From positions 15,990,869 to 16,054,868 of the forward strand of contig JARUPZ010000003.1 in the NCBI GenBank assembly GCA_031213475.1: 64,000 nt of DNA, in the 5' to 3' direction. Below are positions 10,600 through 19,856 of this stretch, piece by piece. A program made the translations under genes and the position numbers. The notes beneath the pieces are model-generated. The model was not told the DNA's origin, did no database searches, and saw only the letters and a program-made list of their open reading frames with translations. Positions within the stretch are counted from its first letter, which is position 1, and each line of letters begins with the position of its first letter. Source of the DNA: Nereocystis luetkeana. Lineage: Eukaryota > Sar > Phaeophyceae > Laminariales > Laminariaceae.

Positions 10600-11319
10600 T
10601 TAGGTCGAAAACTTCAAGGGAGGACCTAGGCAAGCGCGGGCCACGGCCAAAGGGCGAAGCGGCGCTGGGGAAATCTCATGAATTCTGTCAGTCGTGGTCG
10701 GAGGGCTAAATTGATGAGAGGAGGCGGGGGGTGCCAACCCGGCCTCACTTGAGCGGAGGGTGTCGCGAACGGCGGAAAGAGCTTTCCCGAGCCAATTTTT
10801 GCCACGCCACCGACAGGGGTCTTGAGCCTCGGGGTCGTCTGCCCGGAGACCGATGCCCCACACGGAGTCAAAAGGGCTGGCTTCAGCCAAAATTTTGTTG
10901 CCAGTGCTAAATAGGTGCTGCTTCATGACCGGGTTCTGCGCGAATTTGGCAAAGGGACCAGCAAGGACGGCGTCTTCCCGAACGCGGTCCCAAGTAGCGC
11001 AGCCGAAGTTATGCACGCCTCGACCGAGGCGTTTCTGTTCGTGAGGGTCTGGCGAGGCCATAATCCGCTCCGCTGTGTCGTGGTCCAGAAAAAGGCGAGC
11101 CTTTTCAGCCATCATATACTGCTCCGCGCAGGAATATGTCACTCCGTCACAGACAAAAACACCGAGGGGGACCACTGCGAAAACTAGGAGGGGGGGTGCC
11201 AGAAAAGTACCACCCGCTCCGTTGCACACTCGAGAGTAGGGTCTAAGACCGAAGATGTCGAGTCGTCGGTGGCCGCCGTTGCGGTGTGTGTTTAGGGGAG
11301 TGTTCTTCTCTGAGAACAC
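10600..11319 (-). CDS. NADAR (YbiA/DUF1768-like) domain inside the gypsy polyprotein
   Basis: This 239-codon open frame contains a nearly complete NADAR domain at about residues 55-192. Visible family hallmarks in order are 'DGVTYSCAEQYMMAEKARLF' (Glu of the first active-site helix), 'KRLGRGVHNF', 'KFAQNPVMKQHL.STG', 'LAEASPFDSVWGIGL' (Asp and Trp of the pocket) and 'WRGKNWLGKALSAVRD'. Known NADAR proteins are N-glycosidases: E. coli YbiA acts on riboflavin-pathway intermediates, and bacterial relatives remove ADP-ribose from guanine in DNA. The N-terminal beta-strand motif ('LSNF'-like) is not recognisable. The segment lies between gag and protease on the coding strand of the element, so it is element cargo rather than a host gene. 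Residues important for catalysis look intact although the surrounding element is broken. Its role in the transposon cycle is unknown. Confidence 0.85.
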   Translation of the reverse strand: MFSEKNTPLNTHRNGGHRRLDIFGLRPYSRVCNGAGGTFLAPPLLVFAVVPLGVFVCDGVTYSCAEQYMMAEKARLFLDHDTAERIMASPDPHEQKRLGRGVHNFGCATWDRVREDAVLAGPFAKFAQNPVMKQHLFSTGNKILAEASPFDSVWGIGLRADDPEAQDPCRWRGKNWLGKALSAVRDTLRSSEAGLAPPASSHQFSPPTTTDRIHEISPAPLRPLAVARACLGPPLKFST

Positions 11320-12227
11320 TGAGCCCCTGGTGCACGAGGCGAGTCCGGTTCCACGTATACTGGCTCAGTGTCACCATTGCCCGTAGGCAAAAAATCGCCA
11401 GAAGGTTCTCTTACTGCGCCCGATGATCTCTGTCCTGGACCAAAGGGGGCAGGGGGCTCTGAGCCCGTTCTGCTCGACGAGAGCTGCGATTCTTCCGAAT
11501 GTAACGGGTATGCAGTCCGGTTGATCTGACCGGAGGCTGTGGAGTCACCACTGGCTCGACGGGCAGTACCAGGTTTTTCCTGTTCCACTAGAGCCGAAGG
11601 AGCGCGGCGCACGTGGAGTGGCGTGCGCGAAGAGGAAAGAGGGCCTGCAGACCCTGTAGACGACTTCAAGAACGGTGCTCCGGTGGGGGGCAACAAAGGG
11701 TCCACCGGAGAGGGTTTCCGTCCTGTAGACCTGGTGGGGAAGGGGGACGAGGTAGCTAATCTTGTCGACTCTTCCTTAATCGGAAAAAGGATTGAACGGC
11801 CACCGGTATTGCGAGGAAACGCCGAGTCGAGCTTCAACCGAGATCACGTGGTTTCGGTGTTTGCCTTCCCGCACCTCAAACCGACCGCCACCGCATGGCC
11901 GGGAGGTGAAAGAGGGGCACACCCTCGCTGAAAAGAACGACGCAACGGCACGACACGCGTGATGCCGCGCGGTGCGTGGTTCGGGAGAGGGGCGTTTATC
12001 TCGCCTGCTCTCGTGCCCAGGGTGAGAGGAGCGGCGTTCGAGGCGCGGGCTCCCGACGTCGGCGAAGACGCCCGGGGACTCCCCGGTAGAACCGGTGGAG
12101 CTGAGTCGCTGCGTCGGTCCGAAGTACGGAGCAATGCGCGGGAGGGGAGCGGCGCAGGGCGACGCTGAGTGCTGAGCGAGCCTGGGACGCGTGTATCTTG
12201 TGAAATCAATGTATTTTCTCCCGGCAA
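11292..12227 (-). pseudogene. Pro/Ser/Arg-rich gag C-terminal linker
   Basis: Two minus-strand open segments (11,292-11,837 and 11,844-12,227) share one frame, split by a single stop, and also share the frame of the zinc-knuckle segment upstream. Composition is Pro, Ser, Arg and Gly without recognisable fold. It joins gag to the NADAR segment through a frame change close to 11,300, where -1 or +1 frameshifting or splicing would normally connect gag and pol. Confidence 0.45.
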
Positions 12228-12461
12228 TGCTGGCGGCGGGCGGGCAGGAGGAGCCGAGCCGCCGTCGACCTGTCAGTTACCGGCGCGGAAGGTGCCTGGA
12301 TGGCGTCCCATGGGGTGACCGTCCGAATTATGCGATGCACCGTGGCGAACCCCCGACGCGAGAGCCGCGGTGGAAGAGGCAGAGTTGGTCGAACCACCAC
12401 CGTGGTAGCCGGAGTTAGACTGTTGGCGCCCTCGTTCCGCGTGTGTGTTGTAGCCGCCACC

Positions 12462-12911
12462 TTATCTGTGGCCCTGGCCGTGATGCTGTCCACGCGAATG
12501 GCCTGAACGTCCCCTGTTTTTCTTGTGGTTGTTCTTGTTCGGCCGTGAGGTTTTTTCGCGGCGGTGTCGGGCCATGCGTTCTTGCCAACGACGGAACGCC
12601 GCTCCGTCCTCGCCGAGAGTTCCGAGGTCGGGGTTGAGAATACCGCTGAGGTTTTGAAAGGGATGCCTACACTGTCTTAGGGAGTGTGAGTCTTCGTGGC
12701 AGTTCAAACAGCGGCCTCGGCTTCCGCTGGGGGCGGCCGCGTGGGCGGACGATGAAAGTAGACCGCTCCAGAGAGGGGGGTCCTCGGTCTGGATGGACAT
12801 GCAAACAGCGTGAACTTCAGCATAGTGGTGTTCTTCTAGGGGCCAGCAGTTGGAAGCGGAGTCAAGCCACGGGTCGAGGCAGTCAGGGATGGATTTGTGG
12901 ACGTTCATCAC
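12462..12911 (-). pseudogene. Gag nucleocapsid segment with CCHC zinc knuckle
   Basis: 'CLNCHEDSHSLRQC' fits CX2CX4HX4C exactly, the RNA-binding knuckle of gag nucleocapsids. It is followed by a strongly basic Lys/Arg/His-rich tail suited to binding genomic RNA. The frame is the same as the segment at 13,014-13,331 upstream and the linker downstream, interrupted by single stops. Confidence 0.85.
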
Positions 12912-13013
12912 AAGCGGATTATTGCGCGACCCCGTCTGCCAAACAGGCGACTGGGGAAGCGTCCGGCCCTGGCCGCGACCATTACCGGCGGGCCGGGGAC
13001 CCGACGGGGCGGA

Positions 13014-13331
13014 TTACCGCACACTCGTCGAAGAAGCAGGCAAATAAAAATATTTTTCGCCGTTGATGGCAGGTGTCTTATTATTCGCGAGAGTCTCAAA
13101 AGCCAGCCACATGGCGTCCAAAGTACCAAACGGCCCCGACACGTTAGCCAAAACTCCCCGGTACAGCGTGGGCATCAAGCTGGGGAACTGCTCGTTCCGA
13201 ACAACCTCCAAAACAACCTCCACCCCCGGAGCCAAAACACGCTCAGTCCCCGTCGCTGCCGACATTACTCCACGAAAAGCACGGCTAAAATCGCAAAAGG
13301 GGGTCCCGTTAGGTACGCCAAAATTATGCAA
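13014..13331 (-). pseudogene. Gag capsid-like segment
   Basis: An open segment beginning 'HNFGVPNGTPFCDFSRAFRG' is followed by 'PSLMPTLYRG' and 'LDAMWLAFETLANN'. This helical, Trp-containing sequence precedes the zinc knuckle in the same frame, where the capsid C-terminal domain of gypsy gag lies. Assignment rests on position and composition. I know of no diagnostic residue. Confidence 0.6.
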
Positions 13332-13384
13332 CTTGGTGTAGCTGGCCCCCGTGTCGGTGCGATCGAAGTGGTTGCTCAGCAGCC

Positions 13385-14536
13385 TCAGGAGGAGCGTGAA
13401 CGCTTCCGGTCCCGTCGATCAAGCTGCGAGGGCGCGCGACACCTCTTGGAGCCGGTGGTGACTTCGGGAACGGGGCTTTCGCCGCCGCCGTCAGTGGAGG
13501 ACCTCGAAGAGTTGGCCTGAGACGCGTCTCCCCGCGGGCGGTAGCTCCAATTTCGCCCGTCGCTCGAGCTGTCCTTCCCCTGGCCCCGGTTCCACCGCCG
13601 ACCAGCCCCGCTTCGCCGGAACGTGCTCCTGCCATGGTCTGAACCCTGTCCACGGCGGGCCTTGCCGTCTTGGCGTGTCGAGGCTCCCCCCGTGCTTGGA
13701 CGCCAGCGGTCCCGGGCGTCATCGGGGCGGTAGGGGTGGTCACGGGCCCCAGAGCCGTCGGGGACTCCCAGGTGTTGGTGCCCCGGGGGCCGGTGAGTCC
13801 TGCCGTCCGAGAGGGGGTTGGAGGGGGCGTGGGCCTGACCCGAGCCCTGTCCGACGTCCGGGAGCCGTTGTCCCTGGGCGCCGAGGTCCGCCCGGCGCTT
13901 GCAATGGCGCCCATACTCCATCGGGGTCGGCCAAAAAACGGTGGCGGAGCACAAATCGTGCGCCTGCCGAAGGCTTTTCACGAGGGCCATGGTGTGCTCC
14001 CGGCGTTGCTGGGCCTTCCAGCTGTCACCCGCCATGACAAGCCAAGCGTCGTGGACGGAGAGGTCGTCCTCGGGCATGTCCAGTCGGAGCTCGCGAGCGG
14101 CAGAGACGACCTTCGAAGCCGCCTCCAAGGGGAAGCATGAATTTGGGGCAGCGGCCATGCAGGCGACACTCCCCTGGAAGAAATCCAGATCCCCGGTACG
14201 CTTGATCCGGGCGTCGACCGCGATGGCGCCAGGAGGGAGCGTGGCGGAAGAGTCAAAACCGGGGGCTGGAGTGGCGGTTGTCGCGGTCTCGGCGAGGGGA
14301 AGGCGCTCCCCTGAGTGTCTCGTCTCGGCGACACGACGGGGCTTCGTGCTGCTGTCCGCCCGCGCCGCCCGCAGAGCTTCCCTGGCGCGGGATATGGAGT
14401 CCTGGGCGCAGGAGGTGGAGCGTGCGGCGCCCTCCGAGGCAACGGCGGCCTCCTTCGAAGAGTCGTTTGTGGCCTCCGAAGCAATGGTCGCGTCGGCGGC
14501 GGTGCGAGCGGCCGCTGATGCCACAGTCTCGGCCAC
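13385..14536 (-). pseudogene. Gag N-terminal/matrix-like segment, Ala-rich then Arg/Gly-rich
   Basis: 383 codons are open. The first ~65 residues are Ala/Ser/Glu-rich and likely form a coiled coil. The middle ('SVHDAWLVMAGDSW', 'HTMALVKSLRQAHDLCS') looks helical and ordered, and the last ~170 residues are basic and low-complexity. The plus strand is also open in places, which reflects high GC. It lies upstream of the capsid-like segment and in a different frame, so at least one indel has occurred. Confidence 0.5.
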
Positions 14537-14601
14537 CGTGAGCGCCTACGCCCGGCGGCGGGCGGTTTTCGCCGAGGTCGCTCCGAGGGTCTCGGCGGCA
14601 G

Positions 14602-15174
14602 TCAAGGTCCGTTCGGCCGTCGCGACATCGGGGTGATCCTCGGCTGCAAGAGGCCGTGATCCCCCCGCCGAGGTCCGGCACGTCTGACCAGCGCCGGATG
14701 AGGGCCGCCTGGGCCTCGACCGAGAGGGAGGTCCAGGCCTCTGGTAGTTGGGGGGGGCGGGGCTTGATCCCCGTCCAGCGCTGTCTCCCTAGCGGCGCCT
14801 TGCATCGTCGTTCGCTCTTTGCCCTCGGAACTGCGGGCCTCGTAGTCCACAGCGTCGTCCATATCCGTTCGGCCCGGACGCTGGGGTGTCCGCTCTCCCG
14901 ACGAGGGATAGGAGCCGTAAGTCCTCAGGCCGCTGACAGACCTGGCGGGGCTGGGGGACTCCTCCTTCGCCTTTGGTGTCCGTGGCATGCTGAGTCGGAA
15001 ACAGGCGAAACACATCGGGGCAGGGGAGGGCACCGGGACAGGGGGGGACACCGGGGCCGGGGGGTGCGGCATTCGGCGGAACTCAGGGTCGTGTAACGAA
15101 GGAGCTGCGGTGGCAGTATCCACGGCTCGTGCTTCAGCAACTTGTCTAGCGGTGATGAGGGCATAGCGAGCCAT
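14602..15174 (-). pseudogene. Possible gag leader segment, Pro-rich
   Basis: 190 codons are open. It begins 'MARYALITARQVAEARA' and becomes Pro/Arg-rich. It could be the start of gag after the 5' leader. No family match was recognised, and it is in a different frame from the next segment. Confidence 0.35.
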
Positions 15175-15588
15175 TCATCGAGCACTATGAGCGCTTGGGG
15201 AGCCAGCATCGATCCGAGAAGGTGGCGCGATAGATATGCGGTCGTCGCGGGGTGTACGTGTACTAACATCCAGTGTGTTTAGTGAAGGTACGTCGCCGGT
15301 ACTGGGGGGGCTATAATAAGCATCGTCCCTTCCAACTGCAGTATTATTTTTTTTCTCGGCACATTTTCCAGCAGAATCGTCGCGGGTCGCTACAGCAGCG
15401 GGTATGGTAGGCGCTGTACTAAATTCCACGATGCCGTCTTGTGGGCGGGGCGCAGGGAAAAAATCTCGAGCGGCCGTCTCGCTCCCTCTAGCAGTAGTCT
15501 CAAAACTTGCAGCAGTACTGTAGGTTCCAGCAGAATCAGCGTGGGTGGCTACGGCAGAGGAAAAGGCAGGTGCACTACTGAAATGCAG

Positions 15589-16980
15589 TGTGCCGTCTTG
15601 TGGGTGAGGCGTGGGAAAAATTCACGAGCGGCCATATCGCTCCCTCTAACAGCAGCGTCAAAACTCGCAGCCGTACTGGAATTTTCAGCAGAAACTGCGC
15701 GGGTGGGCACAGCAGCGGGCAACGCAGGCGCAATACCGAAAACCAGTGTGCCGTCTTGTGGGCGAGGCGTGGGAAAAATCACGAGCGACCATATCGCTGC
15801 ATCAAAACTCGCAGCCGTACTGGAATTTTCAGCAGAAACGGCGCGGGTGGGCACAGCAGCAGGCAACGCAGGCGCAATACCGAAAGCCAGTGTGCCGCCT
15901 TGTGGACGAGGCGTGGGAAAAACTCACGAGCGACCATATCGCTCCCTCTAACAGCAGCATCAAAACTCGCAGCCGTACTGGAATTTTCAGCAGAAACTGC
16001 GCGGGTGGGCACAGCAGCGGGCAACGCAGGCGCAATACCGAAAACCAGTGTGCCGTCTTGTGGGCGAGGCGTGGGAAAAATCACGAGCGACCATATCGCT
16101 GCATCAAAACTCGCAGCCGTACTGGAATTTTCAGCAGAAACGGCGCGGGTGGGCACAGCAGCAGGCAACGCAGGCGCAATACCGAAAGCCAGTGTGCCGC
16201 CTTGTGGACGAGGCGTGGGAAAAATTCACGAGCGACCATATCGCTCCCTCTAACAGCAGCATCAAAACTCGCAGCCGTACTGGAATTTCCAGCAGAAACG
16301 GCGCGGGTGGGCACAGCAGCAGGCAACGCAGGCGCAATACCGAAAGCCAGTGTGCTGTCTTGTGGGCGAGGCGTGGAAAAAAATCACGAGCGACCATGTC
16401 GCTCCCTCTAACAGCAGCATCAAAACTCGCAGCCGTACTGGATTGTTCAGCAAAAACGGCGCGGGCGGGCACAGCAGCGGGCAACGCAGGCGCGATACAG
16501 AAATCTAGTGTGCCGTCATGTGAGCGAGGCATGGGAAAAATTCACGAGCGTCCGTATCGCTCCTTCTGACAGCAGCACAACTCGAACCAGTGCTGGAGTT
16601 GCCAGGATCTCTGTTTGTTGCTACAGCAGCGAGGGAAGTAGGCTCAACACTGAAATCCTGTGTGCCGTCTTGTGGGCGAGGCGCGGGAACAATCTCACGA
16701 GCGGCCGCATCTCCCCCTCTACCAGCAGTATTAAAACGCGCAGCAGTACGGAATTTCCACGCGGAATCGTCGTTTGCAGCTACAGCAGCGAGGGAAGCGG
16801 GCTCAATATTGAAATCCTGTGTGCCATCGTGTGGTTCAGGCACGGGAAAAATCGCATCGTGCGCTCGCGTTGCGGGAAAAAATCACGAGAGGCAGCATCG
16901 CTCGCGGCTATCCTACGCGTACGAGCGAGGTCGGGCAGCAGTGGAATCGTGCGAGGCGGAAAAACAGTCTCAATCACTCT
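15589..16980. repeat. Nine-unit 144/158-bp tandem array in gypsy 5' leader
   Basis: The anchor 'tgtgccgtcttgtgggcgag' recurs at 15589, 15747, 15891, 16049, 16193, 16351, 16509, 16661 and 16820. Successive intervals are 158, 144, 158, 144, 158, 158, 152 and 159. The 144-bp form lacks about 14 bp of 'tccctctaacagcag'. 15747-16048 and 16049-16350 are near-identical 302-bp higher-order copies. Because 158 is not divisible by three, reading frame is lost from unit to unit, so the array is not a coding repeat. Confidence 0.92.
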
Positions 16981-17029
16981 CTCATCTGGCCCAGGAGCAG
17001 GTAGATCCGACGGCAAAGGGCGCAGCTGG

Positions 17030-17490
17030 GTGGCGTGGAAAACGCTACGTCCAGGCTTGCCCGTCGCTCTCCGGCCCAGTGCAGAAGCAGCTGGCTCAAC
17101 GCTCTCAGCGGAGCCAGGTGGCTTGGACGGCAGTAAAACGCTACGTCCAGGTTTGTCCGCCGCTCTCCGGCCCGGAGCAGAAGCAGCTGGCTCAACGTTC
17201 TCAGCGGAGCCAGGTGGCTTGGACGGCAGTAAAAAGCTACGTCGATGTTTGTCCGGCGCTTTCCAGCCCAGAGCAGAAGCAGCTGGCTCCACGCTCTCAG
17301 CGGAGCCAGGTGGCTTGGACGGCAGTAGGCACGAGTGGGGAGTCAAAACCGCAAAACCCAAGGCCTGGCTGGTTACGCGCGCCACGCGCTCCGAAAAGTC
17401 CGACGCTCTCCGGCCCAGAGCGGAAGAAGCTGGCTCAACGCTCTCAGCGGAGCCAGGTGGATTGGACGACAGAGCTCGTCCCGGCGAGCG
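17030..17490 (-). repeat. 96-bp tandem repeat, coding-compatible period
   Basis: 'gctacgtccagg.ttg.ccg' recurs at 17044, 17140 and 17236, exactly 96 bp apart. A fourth, displaced unit lies near 17,400. On the minus strand each unit reads as about 32 residues containing 'LLPSKPPGSAE.VEPAASA'. Unlike the neighbouring 158-bp array, the period keeps the frame, so this part may once have been translated as a Pro/Ser/Ala-rich leader. Confidence 0.85.
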
Positions 17491-17870
17491 AGAAGGCTCG
17501 GAAAAGGTCTTGAACGAGGTCCGTCTGCCGGAAGCTGCTCGAGATTCGCCAAGGGGCCCCAGCCCTGGGTCTTCGGACGGGCGAGTTGTTCAAGGCGCGC
17601 GATCCACGCCGTCATCGCGGGGCTCCTGCCGAGACGCCCGCTCCGCTTGGTGGTCTGTTGTACAAGGCGCTCGATCTCCATCGACGAACCTTGGGCGGTG
17701 AGGCACTGGGCGGCTCTGGGCCTCAGTGTCTCGTCCACCACGAGGGGAAGCAGACCCTCCCTCCTCGTGAGTCTCCATGGTGCAGTGGAGCAAACTGGCT
17801 CTAAAAAAAAAGCTAAACGGAAGCAAAAACAGAGTGAAAAAAAAATTGTACCGCCAAAAAGGCAAAAAGT

Positions 17871-17888
17871 CCTAAGCCGAAGACGCCA
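17871..17888 (-). other. Primer-binding-site candidate
   Basis: Two bases inside the 5' LTR, the minus strand reads TGGCGTCTTCGGCTTAGG. A PBS begins with TGG, complementary to the CCA end of a tRNA, and position and start fit. The donor tRNA cannot be named from sequence alone. Confidence 0.6.
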
Positions 17889-17890
17889 CT

Positions 17891-18166
17891 TGTTAAGATC
17901 ACAGAGAGCGGGACACATAGTATCCCTGGACAGGTCTGCCTATTAAGCCGGCACACGTTGGTACTCACGTTGATGTTCGCTCAGAGATAGAAGAGCCACT
18001 TTATTCCTTTCGTGCACGACGGAGACTGGGGCCATGCTCGTGCCTCTCCGGAAAACCCCTGGTTTTCCACCTAAGATACGCCTTCCAAGTACTACAAATA
18101 CGATCCCAGTGCCAGAACCCAGGTAATTACCGGGCTTTCAACCTCATACAAAGCAGTATCATAACA
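17891..18166 (-). repeat. LTR (5' LTR of the gypsy element)
   Basis: It starts TGTTAAGATCAC and ends ATCATAACA; the first and last five bases are inverted (TGTTA/TAACA). It differs from the other LTR at about 16 of 276 positions. It would hold the element promoter, directed toward lower coordinates. It ends 638 bp upstream of the start codon of gene A on the opposite strand. Confidence 0.93.
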
Positions 18167-18804
18167 CAGCACATTTTTGCTCGAAGCGAGCGATCACTTC
18201 GATAAAACTCGTAGTGTTTGTCCGCAAGAAATAAAGGGGAAAAATCCTTGGATTCGTTCCATGTTTGCATGTTGCCGAACACAAAAATTACTTGCTACCA
18301 GTACAAGATTCTGGCGAAGTCGGTACGCCGTAAAATATCGACCTGACTCCAACCCTAACCTTCGCCTCGAGCGCACCCCGTCTCGTGCTGGGGACGAACG
18401 ACGGTCGGGCCCGGTCCAACCGATGCCGTTTTTTTTGGCGCGGAGACTGTAGTATCGTACTGTCTATTTTGTTCTTTTACTGATTACACTCCTGGGCATA
18501 CCAAGTTGTCCCATACGTATGGTTCTGGATTGCCAGTGGTATATGTCCATCTTGAACAAGCACTGCAGCAGAAACTTTTGTGTTCTTCGTAAAGATTCCG
18601 ATTTGTGATAGCAACAAATAAAACGCTCGGATGATTCCTGCAGCCGTACATTGCTCCGCCCAAACCACAACAACACAGCTCAACCGCTCCGCTACTACTC
18701 CTCCTGCTCCTGCCACGCTGACCGTGGGCTACTGTAGTACTGCAGTAGCTGCAGAGCTCATGCTATTTCGCCCCCGCGTCGGTCTTGGGTTGCCGGTGCC
18801 GAAC
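18167..18804. promoter_or_regulatory. Upstream region of gene A
   Basis: 638 bp lie between the retroelement and the first ATG of gene A. No TATA box or other defined promoter motif stands out. It must contain the 5' UTR and the proximal promoter if the gene is transcribed. Confidence 0.3.
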
Positions 18805-19856
18805 ATGGGGAATCTTCGTGGCTGCAGCCAAACATCCCCGTTCGGTCGAGCGCGGGCCACGCTGTCTGTGTTGTTCCTTGGCTCGGCTGGGTACCTGCAC
18901 TCACTGTCCTCCGCGCAAACTGTGTGCGGTGTAGCCCAAACCACTCCAATTCGAGTCGAAGACGCAACTGAAGTGGATGCACTTCGAGCGGCTGTGAGTT
19001 GCTCCAAAGGCGGTGTAGTGGAGGCTGACTGGGCTGGCAACATCACGCTCCTCGAGCCAATCGCGGTTGCAGAGGGTACCTTCCTGTACGTGACGGGAGA
19101 GGATGCTCTGGCCGAGGCACACGGCGACAGGTTCCAGACCAATGGGACCCGTCTGTTCGAGGTTTCTCAAGGAGGCGGTCTGACCCTGACTGGGCTGAAG
19201 CTGTCGGGAGGTACTGCTGCTGAGGGGGGCGGAGGTGCGATATACGCGTCTTCTGCAAACTTGACGCTGAGTAACTGCACGTTTGACGGGGGGGCGGTAC
19301 CGAGGGGAACGGGGGGGCGGTATGGGCCGAGGGAGGAAACGTCACGATCATGGGGGGAGAGTTCTTGGCCAACACCGCGCCTGGTTATGGAGGGGCCGTG
19401 TACGCCGTCGAAGGCAGGTTGGTGGTTCAAGGAGGATCCAGGTTCGAGGGCAACGAGGCCGTCGTGGGCGGTGGGCTGTTCTGTGGCATGGGGGGGGATG
19501 TGGGCGTGAACAAGCCCCTGGTTTTATGCTCCATCACGGACGCGGAGTTCGAGTCCAACTCTGATGTGCGCGACAACAACGACAATGTCGAGTATTTTTC
19601 GTATTACGACGGAGGCGGCGCTGCTGCGTTCATGTTTGCGATTGTCGATATCACTGATTCTCTTTTCGACGGAAACAAAGCGCGACTTTCGGGCGGGGCC
19701 TTGCATGGGGGCGCTGAAAGCACCTTGTCCGTGAATGGGTGCACGTTTTTTAACAACACCTCGGAGAAGTTCGGCGGGGCGATCACCGCGTCTTCCATGA
19801 CCCTGGGAGGAAGCACGCAGTTCACGAACAACGAAGCCGGAGAAGATGGTGGTGCG
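18805..19856 (+). CDS. Gene A exon 1
   Basis: It starts at ATG 18805; the hydrophobic segment ending 'LSSAQTVCGV' is the signal peptide. Pmp repeats follow. The paralogous exon in gene B is 1,053 nt and this one 1,052. The frame shifts by one base between 'CTFDGG' and 'GGEFLANTA', inside G-rich runs at 19,288-19,315. The donor is GCG|GTACGT. Confidence 0.85.

Larger units (their letters stand above)
6614..18166 (-). mobile_element. Ty3/gypsy LTR retrotransposon carrying a NADAR domain
   Basis: A full insertion of 11,553 bp is bounded by two 276-bp LTRs in the same orientation. It is flanked by the four bases CAGC (6610-6613 and 18167-18170), a typical short target-site duplication. All recognisable coding lies on the minus strand in the order gag, NADAR, aspartic protease, RNase H, integrase C-terminus; RNase H before integrase is the Ty3/gypsy order. 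Stops and frame changes occur throughout. I found neither the reverse-transcriptase palm nor the integrase DDE core, so this copy is defective and was presumably mobilised in trans before it decayed. The two LTRs differ at about 16 of 276 positions by hand count, so it is not recent. Confidence 0.9.

Noticed and set aside
12686-14140. Several long + strand frames opposite gag
   Set aside because: Shadows of a GC-rich minus-strand gag. The zinc knuckle and frame continuity support only the minus strand.
15589-16980. Possible CRISPR array
   Set aside because: Units are 144-159 bp and near-identical throughout, with no short repeat plus unique spacer pattern, in a eukaryotic retroelement.
15439-17701. 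Long + strand open frames (up to 397 codons) across the repeat arrays
   Set aside because: They are opposite to all recognisable gypsy domains, are composed of the tandem repeats, and change frame with the 158-bp unit.
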